Below are positions 1 to 11,300 of a DNA stretch of 41,457 nucleotides, piece after piece. Every line of letters starts with the position of its first letter. Position 1 is the stretch's first letter. A program made the translations under genes and the position numbers. The notes beneath the pieces were generated by a model. The model had not been told where the DNA came from and searched no databases. It was given only the letters and a program-made list of their open reading frames with translations. This DNA comes from Helochares maculicollis (taxonomy: Eukaryota > Arthropoda > Insecta > Coleoptera > Hydrophilidae): contig JAWQRO010000360.1 of the NCBI GenBank assembly GCA_033557835.1, positions 1-41,457 on the forward strand, read 5' to 3'.

Positions 1-470
1 TGGATGGCATTTTTGGACCTCCATCAATAATCTACATTTTGTGCTCCCCATAATTGTCTTGAAATATATATGACTCGATGCATTCTATTCAATCTACTCA
101 TAAGACCTGCAGATAATGTTAGTTTTAAATTGGCCCCTTCAAATGCTGCTTTTGTTGGGAACCGTAAAAATTCATCTAATAATTGACTCAAAATTTGCCA
201 AAACCATTTACTGTTCCACAAAATGATTCACCACAGCCATTATCATTTTTAATTGGCAATCTGTGTTTTAACTGGGTGTGAATATCCAAGTTTGATTTTT
301 CAAAAATTGTAAGGCATTTCATTTCATATAATGAGACATATTAAATCGCAATTCAGTTAGAGCATAAAAGTTATTCTACACATAATATTATTTTAGATCA
401 AATAAAGAGACATTGAAAATAAAAAATATATTTGTAAGTATAAAAACACTAAAAACATTAACATAAACAA
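1..470. other. 3' flank of Blm, no recognised gene
   Basis: This stretch lies just past the Blm stop codon. It would contain the Blm 3' UTR, but I see no canonical AATAAA on the minus strand; an ATTAAA-like hexamer (TTTAAT on the plus strand near 249) is the best poly(A) candidate and is weak. A 65-codon open frame on the minus strand (221 to 24) resembles no family I know and may be part of a transposon or of a neighbouring gene cut by the window edge. Confidence 0.3.
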
Positions 471-2396
471 TTAATGAACATGCATCAACGCTAATTTGCT
501 CTTGACGCCTTTCCCTTTCTTCGGAGTATATTTTTTGGGACTTCCCTTTTTCTTATAAGTCTTCTTCCTTCGTTTGAACCCTCGTTTTTTCCCTTTGTAG
601 GGTGACTTCCGCTTCGTTCCACGCTGCACCGCTTTTGGCATATTTGTCGCCCAATCGTCCTTATTCCAATCTTTGTCAGGTTCAGGAATTTCCGAAGACT
701 GCATCAATTCGTCCATTTTCTTCTTGTATTTCTTTGTAATCTCCAGGAATTTGTTGCCGAACTTTTCAAAGTTAGCTTTAGTGACATGTTGGATTTTCAG
801 GAATTCCACCTCATTGCTGGGCATTACTTCAGACATTGACTTTATGGCAGATAAATTCATAATGGATGACAAAGTAACGTTACGCTCCATCGCGAATTCA
901 CGACAAATTTCTAAGAGTTCCTCGTGACATTGAATCTTCAAGCTGGAAATTTGGAACGAATTCTTTGCATATGTTGATGAAGTCGCCGTGCAAGAAGGAC
1001 CTGCTGTTGCATCGACTTTAGGAACAGTTGCAGGTTGGGTTGAAATTGTCATAGAAAACTGGTCTTTTCCAGACTGCATGCGAGCAAAATTAGGCCCAGG
1101 TTTCACATAAACTATAGGGAATTGTCCCGTATAAACGCAATGATCCTTAATGATTTTTTTGAAAATCAACTCCTTAAGGATCCTCTGAATATCAGTTTTC
1201 ATCAGATGAGCTCCTTTGCCAAAAAGCTTATGTTTGTCATGGTTTTTATCCAGAATTTTCCGGATCCGAGCCCCTTTGTATACTTCTGCTACATGCAGCA
1301 GTGTCACATTATCATTTGACCCAATATCCCAAACTAGTTGGGCCAATTCAAATGATTCCTTAGTAATATCCTTAACTGTGTACTTATCAATGTTCAAACA
1401 ATTGTCACAAGTGGTTGCTTTATTCGCAATGCACAGCTTTCGATCGAACTGCTCGCCTAAATGAACCAATTGCAGCTGCCGTCTGCAGTCGATCTTATTC
1501 TCACAGTAAATTGCCATCTGGTGGAGGTTCTCGAAGTGCCCTTCTAATGCCGTTGAGTTGGCATTACGGTCCAGTCGAATTAATTTTTGCAACCGAACCA
1601 CATCGCCATACGAATAAAACAAATATGAATAGGCGGGTTCCCCATCTCGTCCTCCGCGGCCAGACTCTTGGTAAAACGCTTCCACTGATTTTGGCACAGA
1701 ATTGTGGATGACGAAACGCACATCTGGTTTATCAATGCCCATCCCGAACGCTATTGTAGCAACAATAACGTAAAATATGTCATTCATCCAATCACGCTGC
1801 TGTTTCTCTCGCTGGAGATCCGACATACCCGCGTGGTATGGCCTAGCTTTAATGCCAAAACTACACAAATCCTTGGCTAATTTGTCGCAGTCATTTCGAC
1901 ACAGGCAGTAAATGATTCCTGATTTCTTAATAAAGTTTTCACGAATCAACTTGACTATGTGTTGGACAATGGTCTTGGTCTCTTTTGGTAGAACTTGATA
2001 TTTAATATTGGGTCTATTGAAGCTCCTTATGAAAGTTTTGACGTTTCTTAGTTTAAGAATGCTGAGAACGTCCGCTTGTACTAGTTTGGTGGCGGTAGCT
2101 GTTAAGCAAATTATTGGAACGTCGGGGTATTCGACTCGCAAACAAGACAGTTGCTTGTAATCTGGCCGGAAGTCGTGGCCCCATTGCGAAAGACAATGTA
2201 CTTCATCGATTACAAATCGAGCCAATTTACCTCGTTGATATAGAGATTTGAGCATGTCGCAAACGGATCGCGAAGCTACTATTTTTTCTGGAGTTAAGTA
2301 AAGGAGTTTTATTGATGGCTCCCGGGTATGAAGCTTGGCTAAAATGATATCCATGTCTTTCTTTTTTACGTCTGAACACATATGGGCAGCTGGGAT
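471..2396 (-). CDS. Blm: Blm exon 5: helicase motifs II-VI, RQC, HRDC and nuclear localisation tail
   Basis: The exon opens in phase 0 after a T-rich tract ending in tttttgcag and runs 641 codons to TAA at 473-471. It carries motif II as DEVH followed by the RecQ aromatic loop SQWGHDF, motif III CLTATAT, motif IV SGIIYCL, motif V ATIAFGMGIDKPDVRF and motif VI QESGRGGRDG. Four zinc ligands typical of RecQ are present (Cys 1373, 1391, 1399 and 1402; DCRR, LC, TCDNC). An RQC winged helix follows (FGKG near 1461), then an HRDC domain and a tail rich in Lys/Arg that would act as a nuclear localisation signal. The Val in DEVH and the second Gly in GRGGR differ from the usual DEAH and GRAGR. The open frame continues upstream into the intron to about 2438, but homology and the acceptor fix the exon edge at 2396. 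Confidence 0.93.
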   Translation of the reverse strand: MPAAHMCSDVKKKDMDIILAKLHTREPSIKLLYLTPEKIVASRSVCDMLKSLYQRGKLARFVIDEVHCLSQWGHDFRPDYKQLSCLRVEYPDVPIICLTATATKLVQADVLSILKLRNVKTFIRSFNRPNIKYQVLPKETKTIVQHIVKLIRENFIKKSGIIYCLCRNDCDKLAKDLCSFGIKARPYHAGMSDLQREKQQRDWMNDIFYVIVATIAFGMGIDKPDVRFVIHNSVPKSVEAFYQESGRGGRDGEPAYSYLFYSYGDVVRLQKLIRLDRNANSTALEGHFENLHQMAIYCENKIDCRRQLQLVHLGEQFDRKLCIANKATTCDNCLNIDKYTVKDITKESFELAQLVWDIGSNDNVTLLHVAEVYKGARIRKILDKNHDKHKLFGKGAHLMKTDIQRILKELIFKKIIKDHCVYTGQFPIVYVKPGPNFARMQSGKDQFSMTISTQPATVPKVDATAGPSCTATSSTYAKNSFQISSLKIQCHEELLEICREFAMERNVTLSSIMNLSAIKSMSEVMPSNEVEFLKIQHVTKANFEKFGNKFLEITKKYKKKMDELMQSSEIPEPDKDWNKDDWATNMPKAVQRGTKRKSPYKGKKRGFKRRKKTYKKKGSPKKYTPKKGKGVKSKLALMHVH

Positions 2397-5300
2397 CTGC
2401 AAAAAAGCAAAATGAATGCTGTTGTGATCTTTCATCAAGTGTGCTGGTGGAATTTTTTACATTCCTGCACACTATATAAAGTATTGTGACAAAAACAAAT
2501 AAACATCTAGCCTTTGAATGCATTTTGATCATTTCCAGCCCACCATCTATGTATGTATGTAAACATGATGATGTTTTACGTGATAAGCAGTATAAATAAA
2601 AATTGACAAATGGCTACTATAGCAAAATGGTAGTTTTAGGACTTTTGGGACAAGTGCGATCACCACAAATGCTTGTTTCTAAATAATTTTTTCAAGTAAC
2701 ACACTGAGTGAGTTGTAATTTTGTACATATATTAAAAACCTTTGAAAGGGGGCAGTGTGAATTAGAGGAGTCATGACAAGCAAGTAATGTACAGGAATAG
2801 ACTTTTGTAAGTGATTTCAGTAAAGAATAATTATTACTAGACCTTCATAATTTATTTAGAAATTCAGAAATACGGCCATAACATGATATACTTCTTGCCT
2901 CAAGAATTAATGATCTATTCATATTTATATTACTTGGCTGAAGGTAGGTTCTTACCACTTAAAAGACGAATCGAATCTGTTATACCTATTTTGTGTACAA
3001 GCATTTTTTAAGAGAATGAAATAAATATGTAACACAATTATAACATTTTTCTAACATGTCTAGTTTTTTTACCAATGTGTTATTTTCTAAAACATTTATG
3101 TTAGACATGTATTGTAAGCCATATATGCATTTGAGTTTCACATCTTGTAAAATACTAAAGAATAGATTTTGTATTGATCCAATTTTATAAGCTATGGTGG
3201 AGTTGTCATTTAAAATTGAATAACCTCTAATATGTCAAAACTGTAAGATTTGCCCAAACTAATCTCTACTCATACCTCTTGAAAAACTATTAGGCGTTGG
3301 AATTAATTCGTAGTGTTTGATGAGAAATGACGTGGTTATTACAGTGTTCTGTTTTCAACTTCAGAAACAAATTGATCGTTAAACAGTTGTTATTAGGTAC
3401 TGTTTTTACGACCCATCTTATTTTTAATTGTTAAAAACAACAAGTGGCAGCTATTTAATTATGTCGAAATTTATACCAAATAAAGTGTTTTTGCGGGGAG
3501 TTTTATTACATTATTTTAATATGAACAAAAGTGCTGCAGAAAGTCATCGAATTTTAGTTAAAGTTAACGGTGAACATGCTTTAGCTCAAACGTGTCGGAA
3601 AATTTTGATTTAGACGACAAGGAACGACCTGGACAGCCAAAAAAATTTGAAGATAAAGAACACTTCAAGAGTTGTCTACATCTTTGGGGGTTGAATTATC
3701 CACGGTAGGAAAACGCCTTTAAGCTTTGAGAATGATCCAAAAGGAAGGAAATTAGGTCCTATATGAATTAAAACCGAGAGACATGGAAAGACGTTTTATG
3801 ACCTGTGAACTACTGCTTGCACCGTACAAAAGAAAAAGTTTTCTACATCGTATTGTTACTGGTGATGAAAAATGGATATATTACGACAATCCGAAATGCA
3901 GAAGATCATGGGTTAAGCCCGGACAACCATCATCATTAGTGGCAAAACGCAATATTCATGGATCTAAGCTCCTCCTTTGTATTTGGTGGGATCAACAAGG
4001 TGTGGTTTATTATGAATTGTTAAACCCCATGAAACCATCACTGGGTATCACTACCAGTTATAATTGATGCTTTTGAGTCATGCATTAAAGGAAAAACGGC
4101 CGGAATGGAGCAAAAGGCACGATAAAGTTATTTTACTGCATGACAATGCTCGACCTCACGTGGCGAAACCAGTGAAAACATAACTGGAAACATTGAAATG
4201 GGAAGTCTTAACCCTCCCGCCGTATTCTCCAGATATTGCCCCTTTGGATTACCACTGTTTCAATCAATGGCTCATGGTTTATCAGGGGAAAAATTAACAT
4301 GTTATGAGGATTGCCAAAATTGGATCAATTCATGGATTGCCTCCAAGGATGAAGAGTTTTTTCGACGGGGTATTCGACAGTTACCTGAAAAATGGGAAAA
4401 AGGTGTGGCAAGCCATGGACAGTACTTTCAATAATGTAATTTTTTATTTTCATTTTAAATAAATCGTTATTTTTTAATAGAAAAAAATCGCTACGAATTA
4501 ATTCCAACACCTAATAGATTTCTTTCAAAGAATTGTTTGACCAGTAATATTTTATAGTCTTTTGTATTACTAGGTTGCTCAATAAATTTTTGCGTCTTTA
4601 AGAAAGGGTGTTGCCACTAGTCTATTTTTTATTGTTATGTTGGTACACTCTTCATATGAACATAAGTAAAATTTCATTTCAATCTGTCATTTCATTCTTT
4701 GTTTACAAGCCATTTAGTACTAACGTGTCACAGTATTTTTTTACAATGGAAAAATCAAGTATCGTGCAGTGATTGAATTTTTATTTTTGGAAGGTTTCAA
4801 AGCAAAACAAATTTATAAACGAATGTTGAAAGTGTATGAAGACTCTTTGACTCCAATTACTACACTAGAAAGATGGGCTGGTGAATTTAAACGTGATCAT
4901 ACAATCCTTGAAAACAGTCCACGTCAAGGACGTCAAAATACAAACCAGAAATCGTAGAAAAAATACACGATATCATATTGGAAAATTGTCGAGTGATGGA
5001 AAGAAAGAAAGTAGGGATCTCATTATGTACTGTAAGCAATATTTTGACCAAAGTATTGGGTTTCAGAAAGCTGTGTGCACAATGGTTGCCACATTCGCTA
5101 ACAATGGAACAAATACACATTCGACTGCGACTTTCTCAGCAACATTTAGCGCATTTTCGAAATAATAAAGTGGATTTATTTCGTCGATTCACTATGGATA
5201 AGACTTGAGTCTATCACCATGAGCCTGCACCAAAACATGAGGCTAAAAAGTGGTATGAACCTGGTCGTTTGGCTCTGAAATGAGTTCGAATCCAGAAATA

Positions 5301-8300
5301 GGCCAAGAACGTGTTAGCATCATTCTTTTGGGGTTCGAAAAGAAATTTGTTTGTAGAATACTTGCCCACTAGTAAAACAATAAATTCTAAATATTATTGT
5401 AACCTTTTAGACCAGCTTAAGAAAAACATTCATGAAAAAAGACCGCGTTTGCAGAAACAAAAATCTTTTTCGTCACGACAATGCAGTGTCACAAGAGCAT
5501 CCACCGTATTCACCAGATTTGGCCCTATGTGTGGAAAGCGTTTTTCAGCAAATGATGATGTGAAAGCGTATTTTGCAGCCCTTCCAGATTCTCACTTCAG
5601 GGATGGAATTCATAAATTGGAATTTCGTTTAAACAAGTGTATTGATGTTCAGGGAGACTATATTCAATAATAAAGTGCATCGAAAGTATAATTTCCAAAA
5701 ATTTTTTCATGTTATCACTTATAGCAGCAACCATTTTCTAGATTTAGATGAGCAGTGGTATTTGTGTTTGTTTTAATTGTAATACAACTCGCTTGCTCTG
5801 CCACCATTGCAACCAATATTTATTGTAAAAATAATCAACGCATCAAAAAATACGAGTTTGGATCACTAAGTATTTTTTGTATAACAAAAGAACCAAGACA
5901 AAATTTTAAATATTAATTTGGCTTAAAGCTCTGATTGACCAGTATTCAAGATACTAGTTTCATATTTATTTTCTGAATCCTCTGAAGACAGTAACCCCAG
6001 CAGAGTTTTTCCTGGGAGCAACAGTTTAGCTTGAGAAAAATAATTTTCTTCGTCAAAGTTCATTGTCAATTCCTATATTGAATAAGTTATCCGCATAAAT
6101 TTCTTTATCTTTTGCAAAACACTCTTTCATGCTAACCATTTTTTCATTCCTGTATTACTATACTAAATATAGTAAGAGGAAAGTATTCCAGTCATGAAAA
6201 CATTCTACCTCTGGATTTTGACATAACTTCACATTTTGAAGGCCCCTAAGCACCTTATGTTAGTGGTTATGTTTGTATATGTAAACACAATACCGGATAG
6301 ACAGTTTGATGTAGCACGATGAAATCTGTATCAACTTTTGGGACTTGTAGGACCAGCGGAAGTACTTGTTTATCCACACAGTTTTCAATTGTTTTGAGTT
6401 AACTCGGCGTTTAAATAAAGCTATTGACATGAAAGACACTGAATACTACTGTGATCAAAAAGTAAGGTGAATGTTTATAAAATATAAATTCTTTATTTAT
6501 TCTTCCAAATCAATTTCATCCCCTTCAAAAAACGCACTTTTGCCAACGCCTTTTCCAATCCTCGAAACAGTCAAAATAGTCTTTTTCCGGTATAGGATTC
6601 AAGATCTTCAAATCGGCCAAATTATATTCCAACAGTATCAGTGAGGTCTCTAATTGTCAATGGACGATTTTCAACCACCAAATCTTAGATTTTTTGGACG
6701 TGGCACTCGTCGGTAAACATTGATGGTCGTCCTGAGCGTGGTTCGTCTTCAATGCGTTCTCGGTCCGCTTTGAACTCATTGTAAAACTTATAAACGTTTT
6801 TTTGTGCCATAGTTTGATCACCAATGGCCTTCCACAACATTTTCAATATATCCGCACAAGAATATTCGTTTTGCAAAACAAAATTTGATGCAATTTCTTT
6901 GCTCAGCAAAATCACCCGTTGTAATAAATGAAAAATTCACTTTTGGTTGTTTACAAAAACACGTGTAACTCGTAGATAATTAAAGCTTTTGACAGATATT
7001 TGGCAAATGTTATAGACAGTCCTAGTAACATAGGAAAAAACATTTACCTGCTTTCCTAATGCCCCGGAGTTTTAAATGACAATTTCACCTTACTTTTTGA
7101 TCACAGTAGTATCTCAATTTAAACCTGAACGAAGTACTAAAAATGGTATTTTAATATGAAATTATTGTTACACAATTGCAACTTGTAAGCAAGAAAAATT
7201 GAGAATTAATCCCAATCATTTAATAATATGATAATAACACTTGTCAGATGTAAGTGGAGTCAATAGCTAAGCAGTCAAGTCTCTGGTAATATAATGCAAA
7301 TACTACGACTTCGATGCCAGGCGACGTTGATGATTTTTTTGGTCTATTTTGAAATTCTATTTTCAATTCTGATAGAAATGAAATAAATAATAGTGTTATA
7401 TATAGTTATATGCCTTGATAAAATTTTATTTTGTTATTAGCATATAAATTTAAAACATTCAGTTCGTTACGGAAATTTGACATATGCTGTGATGTTATGA
7501 ATGTACACTTTAAAATTGGACCCTTATCCAAAAAGTTTTACAAGAATTCATTTTTAGATGCTAGTTAAAAAAATATTCTTACTCTTTGTAAAATGCAAGA
7601 TAAGCAATAGGCAATCCCGATACCTAAATTAATATTGAAAATTGCACCTTAAAGTACTTTCCATATGTACGTAACAAGAAACTCTTTAAAAATTTATTTT
7701 AACGTCGAACATATGTATAAAGTATGTATATTATGAAAAATAAAAATTTTGCTTTTATTATGTAACTATTAATATCCGCAGGTACTTTTACGCAATACAT
7801 ATATGTATACAGAAATGTTAAGTGGTGACACTCCAGATTTTTAGTTATAAGTTAACATTTACAAAATGCAAACGGTGTTACCAACTCCTTATCAAAATCA
7901 AAATTGCACCTTAAATTACTTTCGGTATGTAGTGACCAAGAAATAAAAATGCTTTAAAAACTTGTTTTGTTTTGTTGAATGTAGGTGTTAAAGTATATGT
8001 AATATATAAAAAAATAAAATTTTATTTTTACTTCTGCATTGTATGCAGGCTTCCATTATGTCATTATATATTTCTGTAAAAATTTAATGCAATAACATAT
8101 TGCATATGGGAATGGAGTGGAGACACTCCAGATTTTTAGTTACAAAATAGTTTAAAAACACTGCCAAAGGAACAAAACTGCGCAACAGAATTAACAGTTC
8201 GATAGGTCTAAAGCTAGTGGTACAAAGAAAACAAACACAATGTGCACAAACTTAAAAACGAATGCAGCATACTGACAATGCAAGCAAATACATAAATGTA

Positions 8301-11300
8301 TCTCATGAATTCTTAGAAGCCACAAAGGAAAACCGTAAATTTTGAGTTCAAATTTAATCACCCAGATTCAAAGACTTTTATGCTGTTATGTTTAACTATA
8401 CACTTCTAGTCAGACATTCTACAATTCTAGAGAATACTTACATCAAGAGCTTGCAATTTATCCACTTGATCCGCAATTAATGCTCTTAGCGGAGAAATGA
8501 CTATGGTGACTCCAGGCATCAAAATAGCAGGCAACTGGTAGCACAAGCTTTTTCCGCCTCCTGTGGGCATTAAGACAAAGCAATCATGTTGTTCTAAGCT
8601 AGCGTTTATGATTTCTTCTTGGTTAGGACGGTATTCCTTCAATCCAAACTTGGTGTGTAGCACCTCTCTCATAACCTCTGTATAAGGGTATTGACCTTGA
8701 AACTCTGTGGTATTGTCCATGCGGTTGTTTAATTGCTTAGTGAAATTCTGCTGCGTTGAATTTAGGTTGTCCCATTGTTTTAACTGGTTCTCTCCAGTTG
8801 AAAACGACTCATTCCATGTTGGTTCAGCATTCCATGTTGGGTCATCATTGCCTGTTTTAGGTTCATCATTCCATGTTGTGGGTTTATCATGATATCGTTC
8901 TCTTTCAATGTCGTCATAGGTATTAAATTGATCCCTGGAGAAGCCAGCAGTACCGTCATCAAATTCTTCAGCGTCCCAATCGATATTCGCAATTAAAAAT
9001 TCGTCCGCCATAGATATTTCGGCAGCTGTAGCACCAAGTGGTGGGTTATTAAGTTGGTTTTCCTTTGCATTTCCATTATCTGGGGAATGTTTAAAATTTT
9101 CCTCAATGGGTTCTACCTCATCGAAAGATAATAGATGGTCATGGAAACTTTCGTCCAAGTATGATTTTGGCTTGGAATGTAATTGATTGTCTAAATGATC
9201 CAAACCTGAAGGTGACATTTCAGTTTCCAGGCTTGCGGTATCATCTGTGAATATACTGTTGACAATAATTTGCTTCTTCTTCAAGGCTTTGAAATTAAAT
9301 TTTTTTTGCACGGGCCTATCACCTTCCAAACAATCATCGTTTATATCATCCCTGGCATTTTTCTGACTTCCATTAATATTATTATTAATGTTGCTTTTAG
9401 ATTGCAAAGTACCTAAGACTGACTCATCGAGAATTTCCATTAGGTCAAGGTTGCCTTGCGATGATGCAGGTATTTTAGCAACAGTTTTAAAATTGAATTT
9501 CTTGGGTTTGGCCTCTTCATTTCCGTCATTTGATTTACTTGTGGCATCTAATTTTTTCAAAATTGAATCATCTCGAATCTTTGAAAAATTATTATTTTCT
9601 AACAAAGTAGCTTCCTTAGAGAACTCATTTTCCCCTATTAAATCGTCGAGCTTCGTTCTTAGGAACTGGCTACTTCTTGGCGATTCCTTGCTTCTTAATC
9701 CTTCCGATGTTTCAAATGCAGTAATTAGAGGTGGTTTTGAAATGCTCTTGAAATTGAACTTCTTTGTTTTGGCACTTTGATTCGGCGACTTGGTGTTAGG
9801 ATCCAATTCCATAGTGGGATTATCCAGAATTTCTGGCCTGCTATTTAAAGATGCTGTGCGAAGGGCTTTGAAATTGAATTTTTTTGTGTTATGGGCAGGT
9901 GGATTCAGATTGTTCAACACAGAATCATCAAGTATATCCAATAAAGAGCTGTTGGGCGATGAGCTTTGAGTATTTGTGGCTGGTTTAGATGGAACTGGCT
10001 TTGAGCCTTCCTTTAATTTGCCATCACGGTTTGGTTTTTCAGGTGTAGACTCTACGGGTTAAAAATTGAGTCAAAATATTACATTGATATAATATGGTTC
10101 AGTGTACCTAATGTCCTTATTTCATCTTCTAGTGAAAATTGTTTCGCCTTTTCACAATTCGAGTTTTTGAATTTAGTTGTTTTTGTGTTACTGGATGATT
10201 CGGAAACTTCCATGAGTGTTGTTTTTCTTTTTGAGGCACTATTAATATTTGCATATTCAACTACAATACAAGTAAATAAGTTAGATGTGGGAATAGATCT
10301 GCCACCAATGCTTACTATTGAGTGAATTAATTTTGTAAGATATGCGAAAATTGACTTTTAAATTGTCGACTTTATTATTGATATTTTTATATGAAAAATT
10401 TGCTTATATAAATCTAAATTTCAGCACCAAAATTTTATAACCAACTTTTGTTAGATTCCCTCTTTCAGCTTACCACTCAACATGCACCTTGATCGTTTTT
10501 TTTTTACCAGCATAGAAAATTGTATGTCTGAAATCACACTACTGACAGAAAGGTGGCTAAAAGTATTGGACGAAAATGAGCGGAATATATTTAGATAGTG
10601 ATTTGTAAGCATCTTGCTCATGTGATAAGCAAAGATTCATTGTGGACAAAAAAGAATATTCATTATCTATAACTTTTAAAGTGTGAAAAGGTTGCATCGG
10701 TTGTTCCGTTGTTTGAGAATTGAGAAGTTTGCAGCAATGAGCACCTACGATGTATCTCACAATTTCTCCTGCAGCATGCGGCCGAATTCCTATTAATCTT
10801 TCGCTGACATAATTAGCTGCAGCATGTAGAAATTTGCAGTCGACTAGATGTTCTGGTTGCTTGATATTCAAAAGGATGTGAATTCCTATGAAGGTACCAC
10901 CAAATATGCCACTCAAATGTTTTTCAACCACTTCCAAAGGCTCCTGCCTCTCATTGTTTGGCATGGTTACCTACAGCACTTTCAACCATACCATGTAGGT
11001 GGTCTCAAGTCGCCATCGCCTTTATAATGATATCGTTATCCCATCTCATGGCATCAAAATAAAGCGGATGACACATTTTTAAAGTAAATTTGTAACTCAG
11101 TGAATATTATGGATGTGAGACATGGATCATGAAAAATAGATTACATAGAAGAGAAGCAGCTATCATTGTGGAAACACTTAGTAAGAGTGGGAAAACAAAG
11201 ATCAATAGAGAGGATCTGGGAAGCAGAAGTGGAGAAGAGGTGAAACAGAGGAAGGCCGAGGAAAACCTGGGGTCAAAACATAGAAGAACTTTGGAAAAAA

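Larger units (their letters stand above)
2397..8441 (-). other. Blm intron 4 (6.0 kb), transposon-rich
   Basis: This intron splits the helicase core between motif Ia (ISPLRALIADQV) and the LLYLTPEK stretch before motif II. The donor is gtaagt at 8441 and the acceptor tttttgcag ends at 2397. It contains three mariner elements (3290-4514, about 4573-5732, 6446-7109) and a diverged tandem duplication (7638-8165). The parts at 2397-3287, 5735-6445, 7112-7637 and 8166-8441 are AT-rich with no recognised gene. A 46-codon minus-strand frame (6063 to 5923) with an ordinary amino-acid mix is unexplained. Weak similarity between about 2538-2690 and 6275-6400 suggests an old dispersed repeat. Confidence 0.85.

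Noticed and set aside
2227..2532. 101-codon minus-strand frame extending past the Blm exon
   Set aside because: It runs out of frame through the helicase exon and crosses the splice site.
2538..6400. Weak direct similarity between 2538-2690 and 6275-6400 (ggacttttgggac..., tgcttgttt)
   Set aside because: The match is patchy and I could not establish ends; at most it is an old dispersed repeat.
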